The position numbers were made by a program, and so were the translations under genes. Shown here piece by piece: positions 16,795 through 27,361 of a stretch of DNA of 64,000 bases. Location of the stretch: assembly GCA_964389675.1 (NCBI GenBank), contig CAYMEV010000005.1, forward strand, positions 68,027 through 132,026, read 5' to 3'. Numbering within the stretch: the first letter of the stretch is position 1; each line of letters begins with the position of its first letter. The stretch is from CAYMEV01 sp964389675 [NCBI: uncultured Candidatus Sumerlaeota bacterium] (GTDB taxonomy: Bacteria; CAYMEV01). The notes beneath the pieces are model-generated. The model was not told the origin of the DNA. It was given only the letters and a program-made list of their open reading frames with translations, and made no database searches.

Positions 16795-17899
16795 ATGGAT
16801 ATATCCTCAATCCGGTATGATTATAGCAATATAAAAGATAGAATTAAACTGCTCGGAGGCTATCTTTGACCTTTCAAAAAAAGAACAGGAATTAAAAGAT
16901 ATAAATAAAAGACTTCAAGATCAGGACATATGGAAGGATACATCAAAGACAAAAAATCTTCTAAAAAGCAAGCAGAGCATAGAAGGCTTTCTAAGCAAAT
17001 GGTCGGAAATCAAAAGGCTTCAATCTGACATAGATGATTATCTCGTTATATATGACAATGACCAGGATGAATCATATATCCCGACCATCGAGAAAGAGAT
17101 CAGGCTCCTGGAGAAGACAGTCAAAACATTCTCAATGATAATCCAGTTTAATGATGATACAGATGATTTCCCGGCATTTCTGGAGATTCACCCCGGAGCC
17201 GGCGGTACTGAATCTCAGGACTGGGCAGACATGCTTTTGAGAATGTACACGCGGTGGGCAGAAAAAAGCAGGTATCATTCAGAAATAATTGATTTGCAGG
17301 ATGGGGAAGAGGCAGGCATCAAAAGGGTCATAATCCGAATTGATGGAGAATATGCCTATGGCAAGCTGAAATGCGAAAGAGGTATTCACCGGTTAGTAAG
17401 GATATCACCTTTCGATGCTAATAAAAGGAGGCATACTTCATTTGCATCTGTCGATGTTTTTCCGGATATTGAAGACAATATTGAAATCGAGATCGAGGAT
17501 AAGGATCTCAGGATTGACACCTACAGAGCAAGCGGCGCAGGCGGTCAGCATATAAATGTAACCGACTCTGCTGTAAGGATTACTCATCTGCCAACAAATA
17601 TTGTTGTGACATGCCAGAATGAAAGATCACAGCACCGAAACAGGGATTCTGCCATGAAAATACTGAGAGCAAGGCTCTATGCATTTTATAAGGAACAGAA
17701 AGAGGCAGAAATGGAAAAGATGAAGGGAGAGAAGAAGGAGATATCCTGGGGAAATCAGATAAGATCATATACCCTTGCGCCATATCAGCTCATAAAAGAC
17801 CATCGGACAGGTTTTGAATCAGGCAATGTACAAAAGATACTGGACGGGGATATTGATGATTTTATAGAAGCATGCCTGCTTAATAACCTTAATGCATAA
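16795..17899 (+). CDS. prfB: Peptide chain release factor 2, with programmed +1 frameshift
   Basis: RF2 terminates translation at UGA and UAA. The ATG at 16795 opens a 24-codon frame that ends in TGA at 16867-16869. Shifting +1 at CTT TGA C continues from 16868 for 343 codons to the stop at 17897-17899, giving 367 residues, the normal RF2 length. The tripeptide SPF that marks RF2 is at about 204-206 and the catalytic GGQ at 249-251 ([13 protein letters not shown]). The N-terminal helical region is entirely encoded after the shift. Many deltaproteobacteria have lysS next, but here lolC follows after 3 bases. Confidence 0.97.
16855..16870 (+). promoter_or_regulatory. Programmed +1 frameshift site of prfB
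   Basis: An internal Shine-Dalgarno-like GGAGG (16855-16859) stands 4 bases before the slippery CTT TGA C (16864-16870). This is the classical RF2 autoregulatory element: slow termination at UGA when RF2 is scarce lets the ribosome slip +1 from CUU to UUU and read GAC next. Codon phase on both sides supports it: 24 in-frame codons before, 343 after. Confidence 0.95.
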
Positions 17900-17902
17900 T
17901 AT

Positions 17903-19135
17903 ATGGGACTGAAGAGCTTCTTATTAAATAAATACCTTATTGACTGGAATGATAAGTCTTCAAAAATCAAGGTAATAGTAACTGTATTGTCCTCAATTAT
18001 CTCTACTATGGCTATTATACTAGTTATTGGTTCTATTAATGGATTTCAGCACATAATCAAGGATAAGGTCCATAATTTCTATCCCGAATTAGGCATCTCA
18101 AATTACAATATGCCTGTTCAGGATTATGAAAATACAATGAAGAATCTCAAAAAGCTTGATTATATAAGGCATGCAGAACCAACAATATACAGTGAGCTGA
18201 TCATCGCAAGCTTTAATAATGACAGTTCCCCAAAAAGCCTTTCAGGATGCATGTTCAGGGCAGTGGATGAGAAAGAGATCGAGGATGCCTTCAGGACACT
18301 CCGGGAAAGAGGGTTCCGCTTACGAAAATATTCAGGTTCAATTTCGGGCAGGCTTCCTGTTTTTCTGGGTTCGGAGCTTGCTAAAAAGCTTATGATCAAT
18401 CTGGGAGACAGCATCAGCCTTTATATCCCTTTTTTCAGGACTACAGTGGTCGGAACCACTCATAAAGCCCAGGAAGCGTATCTGGCAGGTATCATCGACA
18501 CAGGCCTTTTCAGGTACAATGAAATGGCAGGGTTCATGCTGATTGGAGATATGCAGGAGCTTCTCGAGCTAAAAAATGAGATACTGGCTATAGATATTTA
18601 TCTGAAAAAAAATGCCGATACAGATGCTGCAAAGAATCAGATAAAGGTTTTGACAGATGCCCATGTAAGAGATTTCACATTTATAAGCCATGGAATAACG
18701 GGGTTCTACAGGCTCATAAAAAAGGGATTGTATTTCCTTTTATTCATAATAATGGGAGTCGGCCTTTTTAATATCATCAGCATGATTGTACTGATGATAC
18801 TTGAAAAACTTAAGGAATTCAGCGTCTTAAATGTATTAGGCATGCCTCTGAAATCCATAGCTTTCCTTGTATGTTCAAAGGGTTTTTTAATAGGCGTATT
18901 CAGTTCATTTGCTGGCCTTCTGCTGTCGATATTCATAGCATATGCGGAAAACAGGCTTCAGATTATCCGAATTGAACAATCCGTCTATGATATAGATTAC
19001 CTGCCTGTTTATATTGAATTTTATGAGACCGCATTAATAATGGCCATAATTATATTATTAAACACCCTGATCCCGCTTCTGCCGGGATTGCGCATCCTGA
19101 AGCTGCATCCATCAGAGATACTGAGGTATGAATAA
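17903..19135 (+). CDS. lolC: Lipoprotein-releasing ABC permease, LolC/LolE family (first of two)
   Basis: A 410-residue FtsX/MacB-type permease: a transmembrane helix near 25-48 (ending VIGSINGFQ), a periplasmic domain of about 200 residues, then three C-terminal helices beginning near residue 270 and ending ILRYE. The motif ISMIVLMILEK followed by EFSVLNVLGMP is typical of the coupling-helix region. With the next permease and ATPase it should extract outer-membrane lipoproteins from the inner membrane for LolA. It overlaps the next gene by 8 bases. Which of the two permeases corresponds to LolC or LolE is not decidable by eye. Confidence 0.88.
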   Translation: MGLKSFLLNKYLIDWNDKSSKIKVIVTVLSSIISTMAIILVIGSINGFQHIIKDKVHNFYPELGISNYNMPVQDYENTMKNLKKLDYIRHAEPTIYSELIIASFNNDSSPKSLSGCMFRAVDEKEIEDAFRTLRERGFRLRKYSGSISGRLPVFLGSELAKKLMINLGDSISLYIPFFRTTVVGTTHKAQEAYLAGIIDTGLFRYNEMAGFMLIGDMQELLELKNEILAIDIYLKKNADTDAAKNQIKVLTDAHVRDFTFISHGITGFYRLIKKGLYFLLFIIMGVGLFNIISMIVLMILEKLKEFSVLNVLGMPLKSIAFLVCSKGFLIGVFSSFAGLLLSIFIAYAENRLQIIRIEQSVYDIDYLPVYIEFYETALIMAIIILLNTLIPLLPGLRILKLHPSEILRYE

Positions 19136-20303
19136 AATGTCCTGGGAACTCTTCATTGCTTTCAGATACCTGAAATTCAATAAAAGGCATATATACCTTA
19201 ATATCTGTAATCTCCTTGCAGGCCTGGGAATATTTCTCGGGGTCCTTTCTTTAGTACTTGTAATATCCATGATGAATGGACTGGAAGGAAATATAAGAGA
19301 TGTTCTATTCTCATATCAGCCTGATATAACGGTTTCCAGGGGATCTCTCCCAATAAGCGCCGATACATTCTCAGGGATAAAGTCTGCCAATGCAGATTAT
19401 AAATACTACAAGGTCTATAAGCTTCCACTGATCGCAAAAAGCAATATGACATACAAGGGCATTGAATTATGCTCTGTTGACAGTGATTATATCAGAAATA
19501 TTCTGGGCTTAAAACAGAAGAGGGAAGAATTTCTGTTTTTAGGGAGATTATTATCAATGGAACTCCAGATAAAGAAGGGAGATACACTGGAGCTTCTTAT
19601 GCCTTTTGCAAAAAACCTGAATGCCGTACCGGTTAAGATAACTGATACATTTGAAAGCAGGCTTGTGGATATTGATATGAATAATATTTATATTGAAAGA
19701 AAAATGTTCCTGTCTTTATTCGACATTGGATCAGAACTGAATGAAATCCATATTGACGATATTCCTTCCAGAAGAGAAATAAACAGACTCAAAGATCAGC
19801 TGAATCAGAAACTCGGGGAAAATTACACAGTATCTACGATATTTGAAAAGAATCATGAGCTTTTTTCTGCCATGAAACTGGAAAGAATCGCAATGATTAT
19901 AATGCTTTCAATAATTATTCTGCTCGGATGCTTTAATATAATATCATCCCTGCTGATGCTGGTGACAGAAAAAATCCAGGATATAGGGATTTTGAGGGCT
20001 GTTGGCGGAAGAAACGGAAGCATAATGAGAATATTTGCATTCCAGGGGGTTTTCATAGGATTACTATCAACTGCTTCAGGCCTTGCTTCCGGGATTGTCC
20101 TGAGTATATTATTTGACAAATACAGGCTTATATCAGCATCCTCACAGGGCCTTTACCTGGATTATATACCATTTAGAGTCGATTTTCCAAGTATCCTCAT
20201 CATCTTTATTTTATCTCTTGCAATAAATCTAATATCAACATATATTCCAACGAAAAATATTTCAGATATTAATATTATAAAGGCTTTATATTATGGAAAA
20301 TAG
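19128..20303 (+). CDS. lolE: Lipoprotein-releasing ABC permease, LolC/LolE family (second of two)
   Basis: A 391-residue permease with the same architecture: an N-terminal helix ending in MMNGLEGNIRD (a conserved LolCE element), a periplasmic domain, and three C-terminal helices with SSLLMLVTEK followed by QDIGILRAVGG, the classical coupling motif. Organisms outside the gammaproteobacteria often have one LolCE-type permease; here there are two, as in E. coli. It overlaps lolC by 8 bases and lolD by 11 bases, so the three subunits are translationally linked. Confidence 0.9.
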   Translation: MNKMSWELFIAFRYLKFNKRHIYLNICNLLAGLGIFLGVLSLVLVISMMNGLEGNIRDVLFSYQPDITVSRGSLPISADTFSGIKSANADYKYYKVYKLPLIAKSNMTYKGIELCSVDSDYIRNILGLKQKREEFLFLGRLLSMELQIKKGDTLELLMPFAKNLNAVPVKITDTFESRLVDIDMNNIYIERKMFLSLFDIGSELNEIHIDDIPSRREINRLKDQLNQKLGENYTVSTIFEKNHELFSAMKLERIAMIIMLSIIILLGCFNIISSLLMLVTEKIQDIGILRAVGGRNGSIMRIFAFQGVFIGLLSTASGLASGIVLSILFDKYRLISASSQGLYLDYIPFRVDFPSILIIFILSLAINLISTYIPTKNISDINIIKALYYGK

Positions 20304-20991
20304 CACTTTGATTCAGCTTGATAATATCAGCAAAAACTATATTGTTGGAAGCTCTGAAATAGAAGTTCTCAAAGGGCTTGACCTTAAGCTTCTTAAAGGA
20401 CAAAGCATAGCGATTACCGGTGAATCAGGTGTCGGGAAAAGTACTCTGCTGAATATAATAGGGACCATTGACAAGCCGGATTCGGGAAAATATACCTTCC
20501 TTGACAATGACGTCTTATCGCTGAAGGATGAAAATTTAGCATCTTTCAGGAACAAAAATATTGGTTTTGTGTTTCAAGCAATGTATCTTTTGCAGGAGTT
20601 TACAGCTCTGGAAAATGTAATTATACCTGCATTGATTTCAAATGTGAGAAAAAGCGAAGCTGAAGAAATGGCATTAAAAATATTGAGTGATTTTGGACTG
20701 GAGAACAGGAAAAACCATAAGCCATCACAGCTGTCAGGCGGTGAAAGACAGAGGATTGCAATAGCCAGGGCCTTGATGAACAAACCGCTTTTAATACTTG
20801 CAGACGAGCCAACCGGGAATCTTGATGAAAAAAATGCCAGTACGGTACTGGAAATACTATTAAAATTAAACAGGTCTTACAATCTTGCCCTTATCCTGGT
20901 AACACATAATAATCATCTTGCTAAAATGATGGATATAGTGTATAGGTTGGACAATAGACAATTAAAGAGGTTATCCCAGGATTATGTTTGA
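20293..20991 (+). CDS. lolD: Lipoprotein-releasing ABC ATPase LolD
   Basis: A 232-residue ABC ATPase of the LolD/MacB/FtsE group: Walker A GESGVGKST, Q-loop VFQAMYLL, signature LSGGERQRIAIARAL, Walker B LILADEPTGNLD and H-loop VTHN. It energises the two permeases encoded immediately upstream. The stop overlaps the start of clpC by 8 bases. Confidence 0.94.
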   Translation: MENSTLIQLDNISKNYIVGSSEIEVLKGLDLKLLKGQSIAITGESGVGKSTLLNIIGTIDKPDSGKYTFLDNDVLSLKDENLASFRNKNIGFVFQAMYLLQEFTALENVIIPALISNVRKSEAEEMALKILSDFGLENRKNHKPSQLSGGERQRIAIARALMNKPLLILADEPTGNLDEKNASTVLEILLKLNRSYNLALILVTHNNHLAKMMDIVYRLDNRQLKRLSQDYV

Positions 20992-23428
20992 AAATTATTC
21001 CGAAGAGGCAAAAAAAATAATACAGCTTTCAAGACAGGAGGCAGCAAAATCCCACAGCGTAAGCATACATATAGAGCATCTTTTTCTGGCAATGATTCAG
21101 CTTAAATCCTGTACGGCATACAGGATTTTATCAAGACATATAAAAGATCCGGAGGATCTCTATGATGCTCTTTATGCAAGGATCAAAGACAGAGAAGTGG
21201 ATTATTTCTCAAATAAGATATCCTTTTCAGAGGTTGTCAGAAAGGTATTGAAAAAGGCTTCAACTGAAGCTTACAGGAATCAAAGCCAGTATGTGGGAAG
21301 CGAGCACCTTCTCCTTGCACTCCTTCTTGAAGGAGATGAATCCCTTAACAGACTCCTTATAAACTATGGAGTAAATTATTATACATTAAAGGACGAGCTG
21401 GGCGGAAAAGCAGGTTCACATCCTGAATCAAGAAAATCTGCATCTTCACAGTTTCTTGAAGAGTTCGGTGTTGACCTGAATGATATGGCAATGCAGGAGA
21501 GGCTTGACCCTCTTATTGGCAGGGAAGATGAGCTTGACAGGATAATTCAGATACTCTGCAGAAGGACCAAAAACAATCCGATACTTGTCGGGGAGCCCGG
21601 CGTTGGCAAAACTGCAATCGTTGAAGGGCTTGCTCAAAGGATAGTTAACAGAAAAGTACCTGAAATATTAAGAGATTTTAGAATATTCAGCCTTGATATC
21701 GGTTCTCTTGTGGCCGGGACAAAATACAGAGGCCAATTCGAGGACAGAATGAAAAAGCTCATCAAGGAGGTCAGAAAGAGTGAGAACATAATAATATTTA
21801 TTGATGAGATACATTCTATCATAGGAGCAGGCGCCGCTGAAGGGAGCCTTGACGCCAGCTCGCTGCTTAAGCCGGCGCTGGCCAGGGGAGAATTTCAGTG
21901 TATTGGTGCAACCACAACCGAAGAATACAGAAGGTATATAGAAAAGGACGGCACACTTGACAGAAGATTCCAGGAAATCAGGATAAACCCTCCATCAAAA
22001 AGCCTCACTGTAAATATACTAAAAGGTATCCGAAGCAAATATGAGGATTTTCATAAAGTACAGATAAATGATGAAGCAATTGAAAAAGCTGTTGACCTTT
22101 CGGACAGGTATATCATGTACAGAAACCTGCCTGACAAGGCTATAGACATTTTGGATGAAGCCTGTGCAAGAGTCAGGCTGCATTATTCAGAATTTCCTGA
22201 TAACAAGCAGGGATATGAATCCCTTATGGCTCTTTATAATAAAAATATGGATGATTCAATAGGGAAAAATGATTATGAGAATGCTTCAAAATGGTCTGAC
22301 AATATAAAGAGGCTGACCAGGTTTTATAATCAGGTAGTTTCAGGAGAGAAAGATTATTATCATAACCCGGTAATAACGGGTGAGGATATAGAATACATTG
22401 TTTCCAAAGTATCCGGTATCCCTGTATATAAAATTGAAGAATCAGAGATTGACAAACTCCTGAATATGGAGGCTGAAATACACAGGTATATTGTTGGACA
22501 GGATATAGCAGTAAAAAGGGTTTCTGATACTGTAAGAAGGTCAAGAAGCGGAATTAACTACGGAAACCGCCCTATAGGGAGCTTTATGTTCCTTGGGCCG
22601 ACCGGAGTGGGAAAGACAGAGCTTGCAAAGGTACTTGCAGAATTCCTTTTTGGAAACAAGGAAGCCCTGTTAAGGATAGATATGTCAGAATATATGGAAA
22701 AATTCTCAGTTTCAAGGTTAATAGGCTCGCCTCCGGGATATGTAGGATATGAGGACGGAGGCCAGCTGACAAACAAGGTCAAAAGAAAGCCATACTGTGT
22801 TATCCTGCTTGATGAGATCGAGAAAGCCCATCCGGATGTCTTCAACATACTGCTTCAGATTTTTGAAGAAGGTGAACTTACCGACAGCCTTGGAAACAAG
22901 GTCAGCTTCAAGAATACAATAATCATACTGACCTCAAATATCGGGGCAAATAAGATTTCAAAAAGCGTGCCCCTCGGATTTGCAAAAGGGCAGGGAGAAA
23001 AGCTTAACTTTAAGGAAATAGAGAATATGGTAATGTCCGAGGTCAAGAATAATTTTAATCCTGAATTCATAAACAGGCTGGACGATATAATAGTATTTCA
23101 TCCTCTCACCCTGGATCATATCATGAAAATTCTGGATATACAGCAAAGCTATATAAACAGCAATTTAAAAGCCATGAACATATCTATTTCTATAACAAAA
23201 GAGGCAAAAACATGGTTTTCCAAAAAGGGATACAGCAATAATTACGGAGCAAGGCCGCTTCGAAGGATAATACAGAAAGAGATAGAGGACAGGCTGGCAA
23301 CAATGTTTTTGAAAAAGGAGATAAACAGCGGTGACAGGATTATAATATCAGAGAAGGAAAACAAGATAAGCCTGAGCATAATGCCTCAGGATGTAGATAA
23401 TTTAATTGAAACGTCAATATTAACATAA
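20984..23428 (+). CDS. clpC: ClpC/ClpA-type AAA+ unfoldase
   Basis: An 814-residue Hsp100 protein: a double Clp_N repeat (about 1-145, starting FENYSEEAKKII), NBD1 with Walker A GEPGVGKT (203-210), a short middle region, NBD2 with Walker A GPTGVGKT (538-545), and a D2-small domain. The middle is too short for the long ClpB coiled coil, which supports ClpC. PLGFAKG after NBD2 contains the LGF tripeptide of the loop that docks on ClpP, so it should feed a ClpP peptidase; no clpP lies here. Its place between lolD and bamA is unusual, and the overlap with lolD suggests co-expression with envelope genes. Confidence 0.94.
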   Translation: MFENYSEEAKKIIQLSRQEAAKSHSVSIHIEHLFLAMIQLKSCTAYRILSRHIKDPEDLYDALYARIKDREVDYFSNKISFSEVVRKVLKKASTEAYRNQSQYVGSEHLLLALLLEGDESLNRLLINYGVNYYTLKDELGGKAGSHPESRKSASSQFLEEFGVDLNDMAMQERLDPLIGREDELDRIIQILCRRTKNNPILVGEPGVGKTAIVEGLAQRIVNRKVPEILRDFRIFSLDIGSLVAGTKYRGQFEDRMKKLIKEVRKSENIIIFIDEIHSIIGAGAAEGSLDASSLLKPALARGEFQCIGATTTEEYRRYIEKDGTLDRRFQEIRINPPSKSLTVNILKGIRSKYEDFHKVQINDEAIEKAVDLSDRYIMYRNLPDKAIDILDEACARVRLHYSEFPDNKQGYESLMALYNKNMDDSIGKNDYENASKWSDNIKRLTRFYNQVVSGEKDYYHNPVITGEDIEYIVSKVSGIPVYKIEESEIDKLLNMEAEIHRYIVGQDIAVKRVSDTVRRSRSGINYGNRPIGSFMFLGPTGVGKTELAKVLAEFLFGNKEALLRIDMSEYMEKFSVSRLIGSPPGYVGYEDGGQLTNKVKRKPYCVILLDEIEKAHPDVFNILLQIFEEGELTDSLGNKVSFKNTIIILTSNIGANKISKSVPLGFAKGQGEKLNFKEIENMVMSEVKNNFNPEFINRLDDIIVFHPLTLDHIMKILDIQQSYINSNLKAMNISISITKEAKTWFSKKGYSNNYGARPLRRIIQKEIEDRLATMFLKKEINSGDRIIISEKENKISLSIMPQDVDNLIETSILT

Positions 23429-23442
23429 CAGGATAAAATATT

Positions 23443-25773
23443 ATGAAAAAACTGCACATTTTATTTTTTTTATTTTTTCTGTTTTTTTTATATTCATTAT
23501 CATACCCGATGGATATGGAACATGAAGGCAAGATAATAAACTCAATCAGTTTTTCCGGCATTAAAAGCTTTGAGCCATCGCTTTTTTTATTCAAGATTAC
23601 AACAAGCGTGGGAAGTCGATTATCATATGAACAGCTGTCACAGGACATAAAGAAGCTTTTTGAGGAAGAATTGTTTGAAGATATTCAGGTTATTCTTGAA
23701 ACAAATGCTGAAGGGACAGTTGACCTTACGTTCCAGGTCGTTGAGAAGCCTACTGTTACATCAATATCCATTACCGGCAACAGCAAGCTTACTGAAAAAC
23801 AGATACGGGAAAAAATTGAGCAAGATGAATTTTCAATGTACAGCAGGCAAAAGATTGCTAAAAGCATTAAATCAATAAAAGAACTATATTTAGAAGAAGG
23901 CTACAGCTTTGCTGAAATAACGGTAAAAGAGGATTTTCGAGAAAATAACCGAATTGATCTTAACTTCATGATTGATGAAGGCGAAAAGCTCAGGATATCT
24001 GATATTATATTCAAAGGCAACACGCATGTTTCCTCAGGAAAACTCAAGTGGAGGCTGAAAAGCTGGAAAAGAAGCTATCTGCTTTTTACATGGCTTACAG
24101 GCAAGGATGTATATAAGGTTGAGAATACACAGGAAGATGTTGATAAGATAAAAGAGATATATCAGGACAGGGGCTACTTAAGGGTTGCCGTGAAGGAGCC
24201 TTCGGTAGAAATTGTAAAGAAAGGGAAAAAAAGGCGGGTAGTACTGACCTACTATATAGAGGAAGGTGAAAAATATAATATAAACACCATTGATATTGAA
24301 GGTACCGAAAAGATAAAGGAAGAATCAATTCTTCCTTTGATAAATATAGAGGAAAGGTCTATTTATAACGGTTCGCTTGTAAACTCCGCAATAGAGGATA
24401 TACAAAAATACTATCAGAACAGAGGGTATATCTATGCAAGGATTTACCCGGACATGGATATTGATGATGAAAACCGCCTGGTCAATATTACTTTCGACAT
24501 TACCGAAGGCGAGCAGATTTTTATAAGAAGAATTACTTTTGTCGGCAATGATGTAACGAAAGATAAGGTTATAAGGCGTGAATTTTTTCTCAGGGAAGGC
24601 GATCTATTCAGTATTGATCCTTTTATAGAAGGTATTAAAAAACTAAATTATATAGGCTATTTTTCCGAGGTTGAACCAAATGTAATAGAGGTTGAGGGGG
24701 AAGATAACAAGGTTGACCTGGAAATAAAGGTAAAAGAGCAGGGCAAAAACCAGATTGAGTTTGGTGGCGGATATTCCACATCAGACAAGATTTATTTCCA
24801 TGGTGGCTTTATGACAAAAAACCTTCTGGGGACAGGCCTGGACGTTGGTATCAGTATGAGCACCGGTGAGAGAACCAAGACATACAATTTCAAGATAACC
24901 GATCCATGGTTTTTTGATTATCCTCTATACGCTGAATTTGAGGTATTCAGGAAAAAAATAGAATATATAGGATATCAGAACCTCACAAAGGGCTCGGGAT
25001 TTGGTTTCGGGAAATCAATATACAGGTGGACAAATCTTTATTTCTCTTACTCCTTTGATCGAAGCAGGATTACAGATATAAATATGAGTTATTTTTATGA
25101 TTCCGATGAGAAAATTCCGCCTCCTCCTGAAGAAGATACTGAATTTTTCGGTTTATGGATAGGCAAAAGAAATACTTCACAAATTATGCTCAGTCTGGTT
25201 AATGACAGAAGAAATGCACAGATAAACGCAAGCAGAGGCAGTAGGAATGCTGTTTATGCAAGCCTTGCAGGAGGAATACTGGCAGGAGACAATAAATATT
25301 ATTCTTTGACATATGACAGCATTTACTTTTTACAGCTTTTTGATCCTGTTTTTGTGGGCCTGCACGGGAAAATAAGCTATATAAAGCCGTATGGAGGCAG
25401 TTTTTTGCCAACAACCAAAAAGCTCTATCTTGGTGGCGACTATTCCATGAGAGGATTCAGGTCAAGGTCAATAGGCCCAAAGAATGAAAGAGGTGTTGTA
25501 ATTGGAGGAAACAAGAGCCTTCTGTTCAATATTGAACTGACTATACCATTTACAGAGATTTTTTGGATTGTCCTGTTTTATGATATAGGAAATGTCTGGG
25601 ATGAACATTCTGACTATTCACTGGATGATTTGAGGGATAGTGCTGGAGTTGAGCTTAGAATTACAATTCCTGCAATCTATCTTCCAATAAGATTTATCTA
25701 TGCATGGAATCTTAATCCCTTGGAAGATGAAGAAGAAAAGGATTTTATATTTGGATTTGGGACAACATTTTAA
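23443..25773 (+). CDS. bamA: Outer-membrane protein assembly factor BamA
   Basis: A 776-residue Omp85 protein. A very hydrophobic signal peptide (about 1-22) is followed by the periplasmic POTRA series; five repeats can be drawn, for example ISFSGIKSF, ISITGNSKL, IIFKGNTHV, IDIEGTEKI and ITFVGNDVT. The C-terminal half is the 16-strand barrel with the conserved GGDYSMRGFRSRSIGP, matching the VRGF motif region of the lid loop, and a final strand ending in Phe. It inserts beta-barrel proteins into the outer membrane. Downstream are the periplasmic chaperone and lipid A genes, the classical order. Confidence 0.96.
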   Translation: MKKLHILFFLFFLFFLYSLSYPMDMEHEGKIINSISFSGIKSFEPSLFLFKITTSVGSRLSYEQLSQDIKKLFEEELFEDIQVILETNAEGTVDLTFQVVEKPTVTSISITGNSKLTEKQIREKIEQDEFSMYSRQKIAKSIKSIKELYLEEGYSFAEITVKEDFRENNRIDLNFMIDEGEKLRISDIIFKGNTHVSSGKLKWRLKSWKRSYLLFTWLTGKDVYKVENTQEDVDKIKEIYQDRGYLRVAVKEPSVEIVKKGKKRRVVLTYYIEEGEKYNINTIDIEGTEKIKEESILPLINIEERSIYNGSLVNSAIEDIQKYYQNRGYIYARIYPDMDIDDENRLVNITFDITEGEQIFIRRITFVGNDVTKDKVIRREFFLREGDLFSIDPFIEGIKKLNYIGYFSEVEPNVIEVEGEDNKVDLEIKVKEQGKNQIEFGGGYSTSDKIYFHGGFMTKNLLGTGLDVGISMSTGERTKTYNFKITDPWFFDYPLYAEFEVFRKKIEYIGYQNLTKGSGFGFGKSIYRWTNLYFSYSFDRSRITDINMSYFYDSDEKIPPPPEEDTEFFGLWIGKRNTSQIMLSLVNDRRNAQINASRGSRNAVYASLAGGILAGDNKYYSLTYDSIYFLQLFDPVFVGLHGKISYIKPYGGSFLPTTKKLYLGGDYSMRGFRSRSIGPKNERGVVIGGNKSLLFNIELTIPFTEIFWIVLFYDIGNVWDEHSDYSLDDLRDSAGVELRITIPAIYLPIRFIYAWNLNPLEDEEEKDFIFGFGTTF

Positions 25774-25804
25774 GATTAATATATAAAAAAAGGAGATAAT
25801 ATCA

Positions 25805-26329
25805 ATGAAAAGAAACTACATTGCAGCAATTCTGATCTTTATCCTGCCATGTATTGCCGGCACCATCTTTGCCCAGTCGCAGGAGGGGGACCTTGTCAAA
25901 ATTGGCGTTATTAATACACAAAGGATACTTGAAGAGAGCAAGATCGGCAAATCTATCATCAATGAACTTGAATCATTAAGGCTTGAAAGAAAAAAGGAGC
26001 TTGATTCATTAAACGCTGAGATTGAATCTCTGAAAAGCACGCTGGAGACACAGGCAAGCCTTCTAAGTACTGATGCAAAAAGGACCAAGGAAGATGAGCT
26101 TTTGAAAAAACAGACCACACTCAGGAGAAAGGTAGAAGATTATGAAAATGAGCTCAGGACACGTCAGGACACTGTACTGCAGACTATAACAGTAAGAATA
26201 GAAAAGATCCTTGAAAATCTGGGAAAAGAACAGGGATATACAATTATCCTCAATGAGGCAGTAGCCCTTTATTTCAGTACAGAAATTGATATTACGGATG
26301 AAGTAATAAGCAGGCTGAATGCACAATAA
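25805..26329 (+). CDS. skp: OmpH/Skp-family periplasmic chaperone
   Basis: A 174-residue protein with a signal peptide (cleavage probably after IFA, near residue 23), the OmpH start [17 protein letters not shown], a long charged coiled coil (about 50-125), and a C-terminal strand region. Skp trimers hold outer-membrane proteins in transit to BamA. AAAGGAG precedes the ATG. The 3' end overlaps lpxD by 11 bases. The position between bamA and lpxD is conserved in many diderms. Confidence 0.93.
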   Translation: MKRNYIAAILIFILPCIAGTIFAQSQEGDLVKIGVINTQRILEESKIGKSIINELESLRLERKKELDSLNAEIESLKSTLETQASLLSTDAKRTKEDELLKKQTTLRRKVEDYENELRTRQDTVLQTITVRIEKILENLGKEQGYTIILNEAVALYFSTEIDITDEVISRLNAQ

Positions 26330-27359
26330 GAAGCTTTCTTTTTCCATAAACGATATTTTTGAGATAACAAAAGGGGATTTTTCTGGAAACAAGAATGGTC
26401 CGGTTATAACTGGTATAATGCCGCTTAACAAGGCAGAGAAGAACCATGTGACAATATTCGATAACCCTGATTATAAGCATTACCTGGATAATGCCAGGCC
26501 GGCATTAATAATAGTAAAATCAGGCCTGGAAAAATACATTAAGGACAAAACAATACCATTGATCATTCATGAAAATCCCCACTCAATACTCCCTGATCTC
26601 CTTAAACTGTTTGAAAAAACCCCTTCCTTAAAGGGTATAAGCAGTAATGCATATATTGATCCATCTTCAAATATTGGACAAAATACATGCATAGGTGATT
26701 TTACAGTAATTATGAATGATTCACAGATAGGAGATGGCTGTGTTATTTTATCCAACTGCACTATAGGACAGGATGTGCAGATAGGAGACAATACAGTCGT
26801 TTATCCTGGCGCTCGTGTATTAAACAGATGCAAAATAGGAAGCAATGTAATAATTCATTCCAATACTGTAATTGGAAGTGACGGATATGGCTACTATACA
26901 ACACCTGAAGGCGTGCATAGAAAAATTCCGCAGATTGGAAGAGTGATAATAGAGGATGATGTTGAAATCGGGTCAAATGTCACTGTGGACAGGGGGACTA
27001 TGGATGATACAATAATTGGGGAAGGCACAAAAATCGACAATCTGGTCCAGATTGCCCATAATGTCAAAATTGGAAAACACTGCCTGATCGTATCCCAGGT
27101 CGGAATAAGCGGAAGCGCTACAATTGGCGATCATGTAGTTATAGCCGGGCAGGCAGGGATCGCCGGTCATTTGAGCATTCCTTCACATACCAGGATAGGC
27201 GGCAGAAGTGCTGTAATTGGATCCATAGAAAAGCCAGGGGATTACTCAGGCTATCCGCTTCTGCCGCTGGGAGATTTTCTTCGAAACATGTCCGCTATGA
27301 AAAGGCTTCATAATTTATACCAGGATCTGAAAAAAATTAAGAAGATATTGAAGATATAG
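26319..27359 (+). CDS. lpxD: UDP-3-O-acylglucosamine N-acyltransferase LpxD
   Basis: A 346-residue left-handed beta-helix acyltransferase performing the third step of lipid A synthesis. An N-terminal uridine-binding domain (1-100) is followed by hexapeptide repeats and the catalytic-His region in [11 protein letters not shown], then GQAGIAGH and a C-terminal helix. The segment [22 protein letters not shown] is a near-invariant LpxD signature. It overlaps the ompH end and is followed 2 bases later by the FabZ-like gene. Confidence 0.96.
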   Translation: MHNKKLSFSINDIFEITKGDFSGNKNGPVITGIMPLNKAEKNHVTIFDNPDYKHYLDNARPALIIVKSGLEKYIKDKTIPLIIHENPHSILPDLLKLFEKTPSLKGISSNAYIDPSSNIGQNTCIGDFTVIMNDSQIGDGCVILSNCTIGQDVQIGDNTVVYPGARVLNRCKIGSNVIIHSNTVIGSDGYGYYTTPEGVHRKIPQIGRVIIEDDVEIGSNVTVDRGTMDDTIIGEGTKIDNLVQIAHNVKIGKHCLIVSQVGISGSATIGDHVVIAGQAGIAGHLSIPSHTRIGGRSAVIGSIEKPGDYSGYPLLPLGDFLRNMSAMKRLHNLYQDLKKIKKILKI

Positions 27360-27361
27360 AT

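Noticed and set aside
17135-17899. A truncated prfB pseudogene starting at the ATG at 17135
   Set aside because: The upstream region encodes the normal RF2 N-terminus through the programmed +1 frameshift, so the gene is intact.
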